A stretch of 64,000 nt of DNA, taken from the NCBI GenBank assembly GCA_965199805.1, contig CBDATO010000001.1:3348001-3412000 (forward strand). Reading direction: 5' to 3'. Origin of the DNA: DATAZK01 sp965199805. GTDB taxonomy: Bacteria; Actinomycetota; Actinomycetes; Frankiales; Frankiaceae. The notes under the pieces were generated by a model. That model had not been told where the DNA came from. It saw only the letters and a list, made by a program, of their open reading frames with translations, and did no database searches. Below, piece by piece: positions 54,994-63,755 of the stretch. A program made the translations under genes and the position numbers. Each line of letters begins with the position of its first letter. Within the stretch, counting starts at the first letter, position 1.

Positions 54994-55383
54994 TAGGCAA
55001 TCCCAAACGGTGGACACCTCGCGTGCTTCGTCGTACAACCCGCGCACCTCGGTAGGCATGTCGGGGTGCGGCAGCGGCCCTGACCGGGCGCGTGGAAACA
55101 CCATCGTGCTGTCAGATCCACGCCACATCGCTGCTGAGAGGCAGGCCATGCACCGGCTGACCCAGAAGTCAGTTGGTTCGTAGCCGCCGGAAAGTGGGAA
55201 CGCCACTCTGGCCTCGCCCCAGACCTGATGCGCGAACAGATGGCAGTGAGGGCAAACGAACCCGTCCCGACGGAACGCCGGCTCCCTGTCTTCGGAAGCG
55301 CCGGCTAACGACGCGGCATCGGGAACTGCGTTTCGCTCATCAACCTTTTCCTCGCGGCGTCGTCTCGGGAGTACGACCGCCAA
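54964..55383 (-). pseudogene. DUF4145-like protein, truncated at its C-terminus
   Basis: The frame encodes FVCPHCHLFAHQVWG, a distant second Cys pair (SRCMACLSAAMW), and HPDMPTEVRGLYDEAREV. This is the zinc-ribbon part that precedes the helical DUF4145 domain. The expected SPRAAAALLR-type helices are missing: the frame enters the IS1380 end and stops. DUF4145 is found in restriction and abortive-infection loci, but on its own it gives no function. The start is unclear (TTG 55383), 12 bases after the integrase stop on the same strand. Confidence 0.6.
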
Positions 55384-55394
55384 GCTAAGCGACT

Positions 55395-56230
55395 TCAGCC
55401 CCTTGCGTCCGAGTTACGGCTTCGAAGCTGGGTCGGCGACCGCTCAAGCAGATCCATGTCGGCGCTCTCGTCGGCCGCAAAAAGATGCGTGTAGATCGAC
55501 AGCGTCATCTGAACGTTGGCGTGACCCATGTATTGGTTGATGCGGTGAGCCGGGATGCCGCGTGAGGCGCAGATCGAAGCGTAGGTGTGGCGCAGGTCGT
55601 GCAGTCGGACGGCCGCCGGCAGCTTGCCTGGCGCAACGCCTCGGGCCAGATGACTTTGTAAAAGACGCCGCGTTCCCACGGCTCGGACCAGTTAAGGAAG
55701 TGCCCGCCCAACTGCTCGGGGTAGCGATGTTGACCGGGCCACAATGGCGCGGCGGGATCGCTACCCCGGGGGTGCGTCGAGGCGAGGTACATTGCCAGGT
55801 CATCCCGCAACCAGCCCGGCAGCGGCACGTGACGCTCAGAGCGCGCGGTCTTGGGCGTGCTGACAGCCCATCCGCCTCGCACCTTGGCGCGGGTGCGGTG
55901 AACCTGGATACGGCCTAGCTTGATGTCTGCCACGCCGAGGCCGGCTACATCGCCAGCCCTGAGGCCGGTGTACGCGAGGAACCGCTCCAGCAGCCCGTAC
56001 ATCGGCTCGGTCATGTCCAGCACGCCGGCCAGGCGCTCCACCTGTTGCTCCGTGAGGAAGGTGGGTTGCGGCTTCGCGCGGCCAGTAGACCGATCGGTGG
56101 GCAACGCGACGCCGTCTGCTGGGTTCGACACCAAGATCTCGTCCTGCACCGCGCGGCGCAGCACACGCTTAAGCGGCGTGAAGGCGTGCTTGATGGTGGG
56201 CGGGGCAAGCCCCTTGGCGCGCAACACCCT
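55395..56230 (-). pseudogene. Tyrosine integrase, C-terminal part (frameshifted and separated from its N-terminus)
   Basis: The catalytic domain includes LAYTGLRAGDVAGL (Arg-I), HDLRHTYAS (His-x-x-Arg) and YMGHANVQMTLSIYTHLF with the Tyr nucleophile. A single-base deletion near 55640 (a GAGGCGGTTGCG-like original became GAGGCGTTGCG) splits it between two frames. The upstream part is cut at 56230/56231 by the IS21 end. The N-terminal 61 residues lie at 59494-59678, and roughly 80-90 residues of the core-binding domain are missing. The integrase cannot be functional. Confidence 0.9.
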
Positions 56231-58205
56231 TGTCGGCGACGCGTGAAAACTGACCCCGTGGCGTCGCATGAAAACTGACCCCCTCGGCTGACTCTGGCGG
56301 CTCGTCGAGCCAGAGGAGAAGGGGATGTTGAACGTGGAGGACTGGGCTGAGATCCGCCGGCTGCACTTCGCCGAGGGGATGGCGATTAAGGAGATCGCCC
56401 GGCTGTTGGGGATCTCGAAGAACACGGTGAAGGCCAAGCTCGCCGCGGACGTGCCGCCGAGCTATGAGCGGGCCGGGGCGGGGTCGGCGGTGGATGAGTT
56501 CGAGCCGCGGATCCGTCAGTTGTTGCAGGCCGTGCCGACGATGTCGGCGACGGTGATCGCCGAGCGGATCGGCTGGATGAGGGGGATGACGGTGCTGACC
56601 GGTCGGGTGCGGGAGCTGCGGCCGGTGTATTTGCCGCCGGACCCGGCCTCGCGGACCGCCTATGTCGCTGGTGATGTCGCGCAGAACGACTTCTGGTTCC
56701 CGACATCACGCTGCCGGTCGGGTTCGGGCAGGTCCGCACCGCCAAGGCGCTGCCGGTGCTGACGATGGTGGCGGCGTATTCACGGATGCTGTTTTGCCCG
56801 GCTGCTCCCGTCCCGGACCGCCGAGGATCTGTATGGAGGCTGGTGGCAGCATCTGTGTCGGCTCTCGGCGGTGCCACGCACGCTGGTCTGGGACGGGGAA
56901 GGCGCGGTCGGCAAGTATGCCGGTGGCCGTAACCAGCTGACCGTCCAGTGTCATGAGTTTCGCGGCACGCTGGGTGCGAAGGTGCTGGTGCTTCGTCCCC
57001 GCGACCCGGAGGCGAAGGGGATCATCGAACGGGCGCATGACTATCTGGAGCGTTCGTTCCTGCCGGGTCGTAGTTTCACCGGCCCGGATGATTTCAACGG
57101 CCAGTTGCAGGACTGGCTGGATGTGACGAACCGGCGGCGGCGTCGGGCGTTGGGCTGCGCCCCGACTGACCGGATCGGCGCGGACACGGCGGCGATGCTC
57201 GCGTTGCCGCCGGTCGCTCCGGTGACGGGATGGCGCTGGTCGGGCCGGCTGGCACGCGACTTCTACGTTCGTCTGGACGGCAACGACTATTCGGTGCATC
57301 CGTCGGTGATCGGCCGGCGGATCGACGTGCAGGCCGACACCGAACGGGTTCGGGCGTTCTGCGACGGCCGTCTGGTCGCCGATCATCAGCGGGTGTGGGC
57401 CCGGCATCAGAGCCTGACGCTGCCCGAGCATGAGACGGCTGCCAAGGCTTTGCGCCGCGAACACCTGGGGCTGGTCCGCCCGGCCGCGTCCGAGCAGCTG
57501 CAGGTCGAGGTTCGCCGCCTGGGCGACTACGACGCCGCCTTCGGCATCGACCGCACGGGCGAGCCGCACGGGACGGTGGCGTGATGGCGCCGGCCAAAAC
57601 CCCGGCCCGTGACACCGCCGCCGAGCTCGCCTTCCTGACCCGGGCACTGAAGGCGCCGAGGCTGCGTGATGCGGTCGAACGTCTCGGTGAGAGGGCACGG
57701 GCCGAGAGCTGGACGCATGAGGAGTTCCTGGTCGCCTGCCTGGCTCGCGAGGTCGCGGCCCGCGACAGTCACGGCGGCGAGGGCCGCATCCGAGCGGCCC
57801 GACTCCCGGCCCGCAAGAGCCTGGAGGAGTTCGACTTCGACCACGCCCGCGGCCTGAAACGCGAACTCGTCGCCCACCTCGGCACGCTGGACTTCATCAC
57901 CGCCAAAGACAACGTCGTGTTCCTCGGCCCACTCGGCACCGGCAAAACCCATCTGGCCACCGGGCTGGCGATCCGGGCCTGTCAGGCCGGCCATCGGGTG
58001 CTGTTCGCCACCGCCAGCCAGTGGGTCGACCGGCTCGCCGCCGCCCACCAGACCGGACGCCTGCAAGAGGAGTTGACCCGCCTGGGCCGCTACCCGCTGC
58101 TCGTGGTCGACGAGGTGGGTTACATCCCCTTCGAACCGGAAGCGGCGAACCTATTCTTCCAGCTCGTCTCCTCCCGCTACGAACGAGCCAGCCTCATCGT
58201 CACCA
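56231..58205 (+). mobile_element. IS21-family element, right end lost
   Basis: The left end carries two direct copies of a 17-base motif ending TGAAAACTGACCCC (56241-56257 and 56266-56282), typical multiple transposase-binding repeats of IS21. istA and istB follow. The right terminus and the last part of istB are replaced by the IS3 element at 58206. Its left edge falls inside the integrase gene. Confidence 0.85.
56325..57584 (+). pseudogene. istA: IS21 transposase IstA with two compensating frameshifts
   Basis: The N-terminal helix-turn-helix (WAEIRRLHFAEGMAIKEIAR) is in the same frame as the later catalytic and C-terminal parts. A 1-base loss near 56699-56702 after DFWF shifts the frame, and a 1-base gain in a T run near 56792-56795 restores it. 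Between them the shifted frame reads DITLPVGFGQVRTAKALPVL, and after correction LYGGWWQHLCRLSAVPRTLV. Downstream are VWDGEGAVGKYAGG and RDPEAKGIIERAHDYLE. These could be decay or sequencing errors. Confidence 0.8.
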
Positions 58206-58228
58206 GGGACTGCTGCACGGATCTGTGA
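57581..58228 (+). pseudogene. istB: IS21 ATPase IstB, truncated
   Basis: An AAA+ ATPase that helps IstA target DNA. Walker A is in FLGPLGTGKTHLATGL and Walker B in LLVVDEVGYIPF. The family would continue past SLIVT with the sensor Asn (SNKPF), but IS3 sequence begins at 58206 and supplies a short foreign tail (RDCCTDL). About 50 C-terminal residues are lost. The start overlaps the istA stop by 4 bases. Confidence 0.88.
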
Positions 58229-58273
58229 CATCTGAGATCGCTTGGCCAATGGCCGGGCTGAGAGGATGTTGCT

Positions 58274-58582
58274 GTGCCGAGACCGTTCCCGAAGGAGTTC
58301 CGCGAGGACGTGGTCCGGGTCGCCCGTGATCGCGGTCCAGGTGTGACGCTCGAGCGGATCGCCGCCGATTTCGGGGTGCATCCGATGACGTTGTCGAAGT
58401 GGATGCGGGCCGCTGACGTCGAGGATGGCGTCAAGCCCGGGGCCACGACCGATCAGCTCGCCGAGCTGCGTGAGCTAAAGCGGCGTAACCGGCTATTGGA
58501 GCAGGAGAACGAGGTGCTGCGCCGCGCAGCGGCGTATCTGTCGCAGGCGCAGTTGCCGGGAAAAGGCTCTACCCGCTCGTGA
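58274..58582 (+). CDS. IS3-family OrfA
   Basis: A 102-residue DNA-binding protein with an N-terminal helix-turn-helix (ERIAADFGVHPMTLSKWM) and a leucine-zipper-like coiled coil (LRELKRRNRLLEQENEVLRR). It starts at GTG 58274. The 3' end overlaps orfB, and a slippery sequence near the end allows production of the OrfAB fusion transposase. Confidence 0.92.
   Translation: MPRPFPKEFREDVVRVARDRGPGVTLERIAADFGVHPMTLSKWMRAADVEDGVKPGATTDQLAELRELKRRNRLLEQENEVLRRAAAYLSQAQLPGKGSTRS
58558..58564 (+). promoter_or_regulatory. Programmed -1 frameshift heptamer (GGGAAAA)
   Basis: In the orfA frame the bases read G GGA AAA, the canonical X XXY YYZ pattern. Slippage by -1 enters the orfB frame directly as KRLYPLVIEL without an intervening stop, giving the OrfAB transposase expected for IS3. 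Confidence 0.7.
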
Positions 58583-59463
58583 TAGAGCTCGCCGCCGCCG
58601 GTGCCCGCATCCGGGTGCCGGTGGCGGTGGCGTGCCGGGTCCTCAAGCTCCACCGCCAGCACTACTACGCCTGGCTCGCCCGGCCGGTCACCGACGCAGA
58701 ATGGGTCCAGGCGCACCGTGCCAACGCGATCTTCGATGCCCACCGCGACGATCCGGAGTTTGGCTACCGGTTCCTGCTCGATGAAGCCCGCGATGCCGGA
58801 CAGCCGATGGCTGAACGGACCGCATGGCGGATCTGCACCGATAACGGCTGGTGGAGCCGCTTCGGGAAGAAGAAGCCGTATGCCAAGGCCCGGGCTGGGA
58901 CGCCGGCCCACGAGGACCTGGTGCGTCGCGAGTTCACCGCCGCCGGGCCGAACCGGATCTGGCTGTCGGACCTGACAGAACACGGGACTCGGGAAGGAAA
59001 GCTGTATCTCTGCGCCATCAAGGACGTCTGGTCGCGGCGGATCGTCGGCTACTCCATCAGCGACCGGATGACCTCACAGATCGCCGTCACCGCCCTCGAC
59101 AGTGCGGTGGCCCGCCGGGCCGCCGCCGGCCAGATCGTGACCGGCTGCGTTCTTCACACCGACCGCGGCTCGCAGTTTCGATCAAGAAAGCTGCAGCAGG
59201 CCCTTGGCCGTCACCGCATGCGCGGCTCGATGGGCCAAGTCGGCTCCGCAGGCGACAACGCCGCCATGGAGTCGTTCTTTGCGCTGCTGCAGAAGAACGT
59301 CCTGAACAAGCAGAGCTGGGACAGTCGCCAGCAGCTCCGCATCGCCATCGTCACCTGGATCGAACGCACCTACCACCGCCGGCGTAGACAGGCTGCCCTT
59401 GGCCGCTTGACCCCTATCGAGTACGAACTCATCGTGAGCCAGACCGCCAAACTGGCGGCCTAA
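58579..59463 (+). CDS. IS3-family OrfB transposase
   Basis: A 294-residue DDE integrase-fold protein with catalytic motifs RIWLSDLTEHGTREGKLYL, VLHTDRGSQF, and the Glu in GSAGDNAAMESFFALLQKN. Its GTG start overlaps the orfA stop by 4 bases, but the functional product is probably the OrfAB fusion. No interruption is visible, so this element may still be active. Confidence 0.93.
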   Translation: MIELAAAGARIRVPVAVACRVLKLHRQHYYAWLARPVTDAEWVQAHRANAIFDAHRDDPEFGYRFLLDEARDAGQPMAERTAWRICTDNGWWSRFGKKKPYAKARAGTPAHEDLVRREFTAAGPNRIWLSDLTEHGTREGKLYLCAIKDVWSRRIVGYSISDRMTSQIAVTALDSAVARRAAAGQIVTGCVLHTDRGSQFRSRKLQQALGRHRMRGSMGQVGSAGDNAAMESFFALLQKNVLNKQSWDSRQQLRIAIVTWIERTYHRRRRQAALGRLTPIEYELIVSQTAKLAA

Positions 59464-59493
59464 CCAACTGTCACGAGTTCGTGCAGCGGTCCC

Positions 59494-59678
59494 GGCGTAT
59501 GATCACGCGACAACTTGGCGTTCAAGTCATCCACGAAGGCAGTCGCGGCGACCTTGGTCGGAAACCTCTGCTTATGGAAGGCGCGGGTGCCGTCGGCGCG
59601 GCGCTCGTCCCAGCGGACTTGCCATGGCTGACCGCGCTTGACCTTGTCTCGTAGGTCGATCACTCGTGCGCGTGGCAT
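59494..59678 (-). pseudogene. Tyrosine integrase, N-terminal fragment
   Basis: 61 residues beginning MPRARVIDLRDKVKRGQP, with WQVRWDERRADGTRAFHKQRF and AFVDDLNAKLSRDH. This is the three-strand arm-binding domain of phage-type integrases. At 59493 the frame runs into the IS3 end. The catalytic part continues on the same strand at 56230. Its ATG shares one base with the stop of the upstream glycosylase gene (TGATG), so the two were translationally coupled. Confidence 0.85.
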
Positions 59679-60172
59679 CAGGCCACGAGCTCAGCGAGCT
59701 CACGCCACCAGGAAAGGCGGTCGGGGCGACCGTCGTAGTCCGCGCGCCGGTTGGCTCCGCTGGCGCTCGGCAGGACGAATACGGGGCGCTCCGCGACTAG
59801 CCAGTCCTGGGTACCGAGCCGCACCCGACCGTGGCCGAGCGCCTTGGCGGCTTCCTTGCCGTGCAGTGCCACCCAATCGGGGCGGACGGCTGCGATGCGA
59901 GCCTCGAAGCCCGGCACGTCATACACCAGGCCCCGGTCGTGGCTTTGTGCGGTCGTCTTGTTCAGGTCGGTCAGGCCGAGCCCGTGCGACGGCAGCGTGT
60001 GGTCGTCGGCCGGGTCGAGCTGCCGGTCGGTGAAGCCCGCCAGGTGCAGTAGCTGCCAGAACTCGTTCGCGGGGCCGGCGTAGTAGTGGCCGCGCAAGGC
60101 CGAGGCAGTGGCCACGGCGGTGCCGCAGAACACAACTCGTAGACCGGGCTCAAGGATGTCGGGAAGGGTCAT
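59678..60172 (-). CDS. mug: Mismatch-specific uracil/thymine-DNA glycosylase (MUG/TDG family)
   Basis: A 164-residue base-excision enzyme. The family active-site strand is LRVVFCGTAVATASA, followed by HYYAGPANEFWQLLH. The later segments are GLTDLNKTTAQSHD and PSASGANRRADYD. In place of the common GINPG motif it has FCGTA, which is found in this clade. ATG 60172 overlaps the stop of a serine-recombinase remnant (ATGA), and its own stop overlaps the integrase start. It is the only intact gene of this operon and would remove uracil or thymine from G-mismatches. Confidence 0.88.
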   Translation of the reverse strand: MTLPDILEPGLRVVFCGTAVATASALRGHYYAGPANEFWQLLHLAGFTDRQLDPADDHTLPSHGLGLTDLNKTTAQSHDRGLVYDVPGFEARIAAVRPDWVALHGKEAAKALGHGRVRLGTQDWLVAERPVFVLPSASGANRRADYDGRPDRLSWWRELAELVA

Positions 60173-60417
60173 GAGGCCACCAGCTCTCGTGAGGCGTTGT
60201 AGATGCGGCGGACGGAGCTGTCCTGCCACACAGGCCGACCCCCAGGCGACAGCACGCCGTCGGCCGTGAGCGAGCGGGCGATAGTGCTGTAGCTCTGGCC
60301 GGCCTCCCGCGCCACGACTATGCGCCGCACGACAGCAGGCGACGCCAGCCGAGGCGCCCCGAGCCGGACGCCACGTCGCTAGGCCGCGGCCAGCGCCTCG
60401 CGCCGGAGACCACGGTC
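60169..60417 (-). pseudogene. Serine recombinase C-terminal remnant
   Basis: The minus strand reads RRGVRLGAPRLASPAVVRR and AGQSYSTIARSLTADGVL, then VRRIYNASREL. This is the C-terminal DNA-binding region of resolvase-type recombinases. Immediately upstream, REALAAA is followed by TAG (60381-60379) where Lys is expected (REALAAAKRRGVRLG), so a nonsense change and further truncation have killed it. The stop overlaps the glycosylase ATG by 4 bases. It is distinct from the resolvase relic at 49647. Confidence 0.75.
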
Positions 60418-60844
60418 TTGGGATGTGACGCGTTACGGTGCATCTGCGAAGTGCCTCTCCCGCTTGGTGACTTGGGACCTTCAGCAAGTCCAAGATCCCA
60501 AGCAGGACAGGCACTCTGGCGCATCTACAGCCCGTGTCGCATCACCAAGATCACCGGCCCACTGGAACAAGCGGGTTAGCGCCGCCGTCCGAAGACGAGA
60601 AGCACTTTCCTTCGACCTCGCGGGTGTCTGGCGGCCCGAGTCAGCGGGATCGAACACATGAGACGCAACCTCGTAGGACCGGGCAACGCCTTGCTTGGTG
60701 CTGCCATGCCAGCTGCATTGCGTTGCAGACACGCGTCGCTGACTACAGCTACCGCCCGACCGCCGCTTAGGGTCAAGGAGACGTTCAACAGGCGTGCGAC
60801 GGTCACGACGCGGCGGTGCGCTGAGCAGACGCGGAGGCAGGTCG
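60418..60844. other. Intergenic stretch with no recognised gene
   Basis: Short overlapping frames on both strands have no family features. The last 20 bases hold a GGAGG Shine-Dalgarno (60833-60837) for the DUF2142 gene. No tRNA fragment or attachment-site copy was seen. Confidence 0.5.
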
Positions 60845-62704
60845 TTGTCAGCTTCACAGCTGCACCTCATGGACAACCCAGGTCCTATACGCCTCGTTCG
60901 GCGCGCACCCAGAGCGGTATGGATCTTGACGGCGCTATTGGGACTCATCCTGGCAGCGTGGTCGGTCTTAACGCCCCTGTATCACGCTCCGGATGAGCCC
61001 AACCATGCCGACGCGGTCATGCGCCTTGAGGAAGGGCGCGGCTGGCCCTCTGCCGTCACATCGCGAGTGACGGACGAAGGTATCGGGGCGATTGCTGCGT
61101 CCCCGTTCGGCAGGCCGGCGAATCGCTTAGGGATAAATTACGGACCTATCCCGGCCCAGCTGGCCGTCGGGCGGCACGACCGGCCGCCGTGGCAAGATCT
61201 TCGAGCGCTTCCCGGCACCTCCGGTCGCAGCGTGCAGCAAATGACGCAGCACCCCCCCGGCTACTACTGGTACGAGGCGCTGATTCTGCGGGCCGGTGGA
61301 GCCGCGGGCTGGCGGTGGGACATCGCCGTCTCTGTGATGCGCCTGCTGTCTGCGCTGCTCGTCGTCTGGACACCCCTCCTCGCCTGGGCAACTACCTACC
61401 GAATAACTAGAAATCGTCTGGCCGGCATCGCGGCGTCGGTCTTGCCGCTCGGGGTTCCCGAGTTCACCCACATCGGCGCAACTGTCAACAACGACAACCT
61501 CATCACGCTGACTGGCGCAGCCGTCCTCCTCGGCTGCGCCTGTGCGGCTACCGGTGATCGGTCCCGAGGAACTGCCATCTGGACTGGCCTCTGGCTAGCT
61601 GCCTCTCTCTGGGCGAAAATGTTCGGTCTCGTACTCGTACCGCTGGTCGTCGTCGCGTACGCCATCCCCTGGGTCACCGAGCAACGCAAGCTAAGAAAGG
61701 ATCGACGCATAGAGGGCGGAGCTTCTGGCGCTCTGCACCCGTGCAGTCGAAAGCCCACCTGGCGTCCCGATCGCCGTACGGCCTCATTGGTCGCGCTAGC
61801 AGCGGGTCTTGGAGTGGCGCTGGGATGCTGGTGGTACCTGATCAACGAGGTCCGCTACGGCTCTGCGCAACCCTCCGTGCCGAACTTCCCACCGGGGCGC
61901 TTCCTCGGCGACAACGACGTCCTGTTCACGCGCTACTCCACGCAGGCCATGCTGCTGCGATGGTGGGGCTCGATGGGCTGGTTCGAAGTGAACTTGCCGT
62001 GGCGCCTGGTCGTCGGGGCGACATTGGTGGTCGGTGGTTTGGGCTTGTGGGCGCTCGTTCGGTTATCGGGGCGCCGTCTCGCGCTTGCGCTGATGCTGTG
62101 GCCAACCGTCATGACGTACTTCGTGCTCGTCGTAACCACCGGTCACTACTACCTGACCACCCACTACCTACGCGGGCTGTCAGGCCGCTACCTCTTCATC
62201 GGCTTCACCGGTATCGCCGTTCTGATGGGGGCTGGCTGCGGAGCGCTACCGAAGCGGATCGCGCGGTGGACCCCCCTTGCGTTGCTAATCGGGGCCATCG
62301 GCATGCAGATCGAAGCGGCGCATCTGTCCATCGACCACTGGTGGCGGCCTGCCAAGGGAACGCTTCGGCAAGCGTGGAGCGCCTTCTCGGCATGGTCGAC
62401 ATGGCCCGTTGGCGTGCTCTGGGCGGGGATGGGCCTCCTCGTAATCGCCACCATCGCCGCGCTCTACAGCTGTGTTCGTTTTGGACTGCAGGCAGGCGAC
62501 GCCGACCTAACCGAAGCGGTCGCTTACTACTCTGAGCCTGCGGCCGCCGGCGAAACAGTCGCGGGGGACAAAGCTGTCGAACCAGTGAACACGGCGCCTC
62601 CTGCTCGCCTACGGACGGACGCACATGACAACTTGGCTGAGCCACCGAACGAACTGGAGACGGCGACGCCAGCTAGACAAATAGGCGAGATTGATGAAAC
62701 CTGA
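60845..62704 (+). CDS. DUF2142-family polytopic membrane protein (ArnT/PMT-like glycosyltransferase fold)
   Basis: A 619-residue protein with about 12 membrane segments. The first external loop has the DUF2142 signature PDEPNHADAVMRLEEG, and HPPGYYWYEALILR follows. Such proteins resemble GT-C glycosyltransferases that use lipid-linked sugars on the outer face of the membrane, but activity is not established. TTG 60845 with GGAGG 7 bases upstream is preferred; ATG 60869 is an alternative with a weak Shine-Dalgarno. A hydrophilic cytoplasmic tail of about 75 residues ends the protein. It overlaps the UbiA gene by 11 bases. Confidence 0.82.
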   Translation: MSASQLHLMDNPGPIRLVRRAPRAVWILTALLGLILAAWSVLTPLYHAPDEPNHADAVMRLEEGRGWPSAVTSRVTDEGIGAIAASPFGRPANRLGINYGPIPAQLAVGRHDRPPWQDLRALPGTSGRSVQQMTQHPPGYYWYEALILRAGGAAGWRWDIAVSVMRLLSALLVVWTPLLAWATTYRITRNRLAGIAASVLPLGVPEFTHIGATVNNDNLITLTGAAVLLGCACAATGDRSRGTAIWTGLWLAASLWAKMFGLVLVPLVVVAYAIPWVTEQRKLRKDRRIEGGASGALHPCSRKPTWRPDRRTASLVALAAGLGVALGCWWYLINEVRYGSAQPSVPNFPPGRFLGDNDVLFTRYSTQAMLLRWWGSMGWFEVNLPWRLVVGATLVVGGLGLWALVRLSGRRLALALMLWPTVMTYFVLVVTTGHYYLTTHYLRGLSGRYLFIGFTGIAVLMGAGCGALPKRIARWTPLALLIGAIGMQIEAAHLSIDHWWRPAKGTLRQAWSAFSAWSTWPVGVLWAGMGLLVIATIAALYSCVRFGLQAGDADLTEAVAYYSEPAAAGETVAGDKAVEPVNTAPPARLRTDAHDNLAEPPNELETATPARQIGEIDET

Positions 62705-63755
62705 GCAGACGATCGGGCGACGCGCGGAGCAGAGTGTGGGTGATGCAAACACTGACACGAGTGTTGTACGAGCGAGGGACCGTCCGATGCCAGCCGGAGC
62801 GGCCAGGACCGAGCCACGCACCCGCGCCCCAGCCCCTGAGGTTGCCGTCGTTAGTTCTTCTGCACCGATCAGGCCTGGCCGCCGCACATCAGTCGCCGCG
62901 GTCGTCCGAGCGCTTCGTCCGAAGCAGTGGGTCAAGAGTGTGCTGGTGCCCGCGGCACCGGCCGCCGCCGGCTCTTTAACGCATACGACCGTTCTGTGGC
63001 ACACGCTGATCGCTGTGCTCACCTTCAGCCTGTGCGCTTCCGGCGGTTACCTGATCAATGATGCGGCTGATGTTGAAGCCGACCGGCGACACCCGAAAAA
63101 GCGGAACCGGCCAATCGCCGCCGGTCTCGTCTCAGTCCGGCTGGCTCGGGTGCTAGGCGTGGGCCTCGTCATCGGCAGTATCGCTGCGGGGGGCCTGGTT
63201 ACGCGCTGGCAGCTGTCGGCAGTCCTGGCGGCATACGTCGCACTGACGTTCACGTACAGCACGTGGCTCAAGCACGTGCCCATCATCGAGATGATGTTGG
63301 TAGCCGCTGGTTTCCTGCTGCGGCCGGTTGCCGGCGCCGCTGCTACTGGCGTGGCGGCTTCGCAGTGGTTTCTGATTGTCGCATCGTTCGGCTCGCTGTA
63401 CATGGTGGCCGGCAAACGCACCGCTGAGGCCACTGAGTTTGGCCTTGAGGCCGCCACCCACCGGCGTATCCACCAGGAATACCCGCCGTCGTTCCTGCGT
63501 CAAGTTCGCGATCTCAGTGCGGTGGTCACGTTGGTTGCTTATTGCTTGTGGGCCTTCGAGGGCCCGGGCTTGCATGACAACGTCTGGTCGAAGATCTCGA
63601 TCATTCCGATCGCCTTTGGGCTTCTCCGGTATCAGCTGTTACTGGAGCGCGGTCACGGAGGCGCCCCGGAAGACGCTGTCCTTGGGGATCGGTCCTTGCT
63701 TGCTGCCGGTATCGTCTGGGTCGCCGCCTTCGCGCTCGGCGTATACCTGCACTAG
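62694..63755 (+). CDS. Decaprenyl-phosphate phosphoribosyltransferase (UbiA superfamily)
   Basis: A 353-residue membrane enzyme related to mycobacterial UbiA (Rv3806c), which transfers phosphoribose to decaprenyl phosphate, the first step to the arabinose donor of arabinan. It has a disordered N-terminus of about 65 residues and then LRPKQWVKSVLVPA. The first metal-binding motif is Asn122-Asp123-x2-Asp126-x3-Asp130 (NDAADVEADRRH), and HRRIHQEYPPSFLRQV matches the second region. About nine membrane segments are present. ATG 62694 lies inside the end of the DUF2142 gene, so the two are coupled. Confidence 0.88.
   Translation: MKPEQTIGRRAEQSVGDANTDTSVVRARDRPMPAGAARTEPRTRAPAPEVAVVSSSAPIRPGRRTSVAAVVRALRPKQWVKSVLVPAAPAAAGSLTHTTVLWHTLIAVLTFSLCASGGYLINDAADVEADRRHPKKRNRPIAAGLVSVRLARVLGVGLVIGSIAAGGLVTRWQLSAVLAAYVALTFTYSTWLKHVPIIEMMLVAAGFLLRPVAGAAATGVAASQWFLIVASFGSLYMVAGKRTAEATEFGLEAATHRRIHQEYPPSFLRQVRDLSAVVTLVAYCLWAFEGPGLHDNVWSKISIIPIAFGLLRYQLLLERGHGGAPEDAVLGDRSLLAAGIVWVAAFALGVYLH

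Larger units (their letters stand above)
58206..59493 (+). mobile_element. IS3-family insertion sequence, apparently complete
   Basis: A 1288-bp element with imperfect inverted ends: GGGACTGCTGCACGGATC at 58206 and GGGACCGCTGCACGAACT as the inverted right end at 59493. It has overlapping orfA and orfB joined by a -1 frameshift signal. The left flank is istB and the right flank is the integrase N-terminus, so no matching target duplication is present. A deletion between the two insertions probably removed the IS21 right end and the middle of the integrase. Confidence 0.85.
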
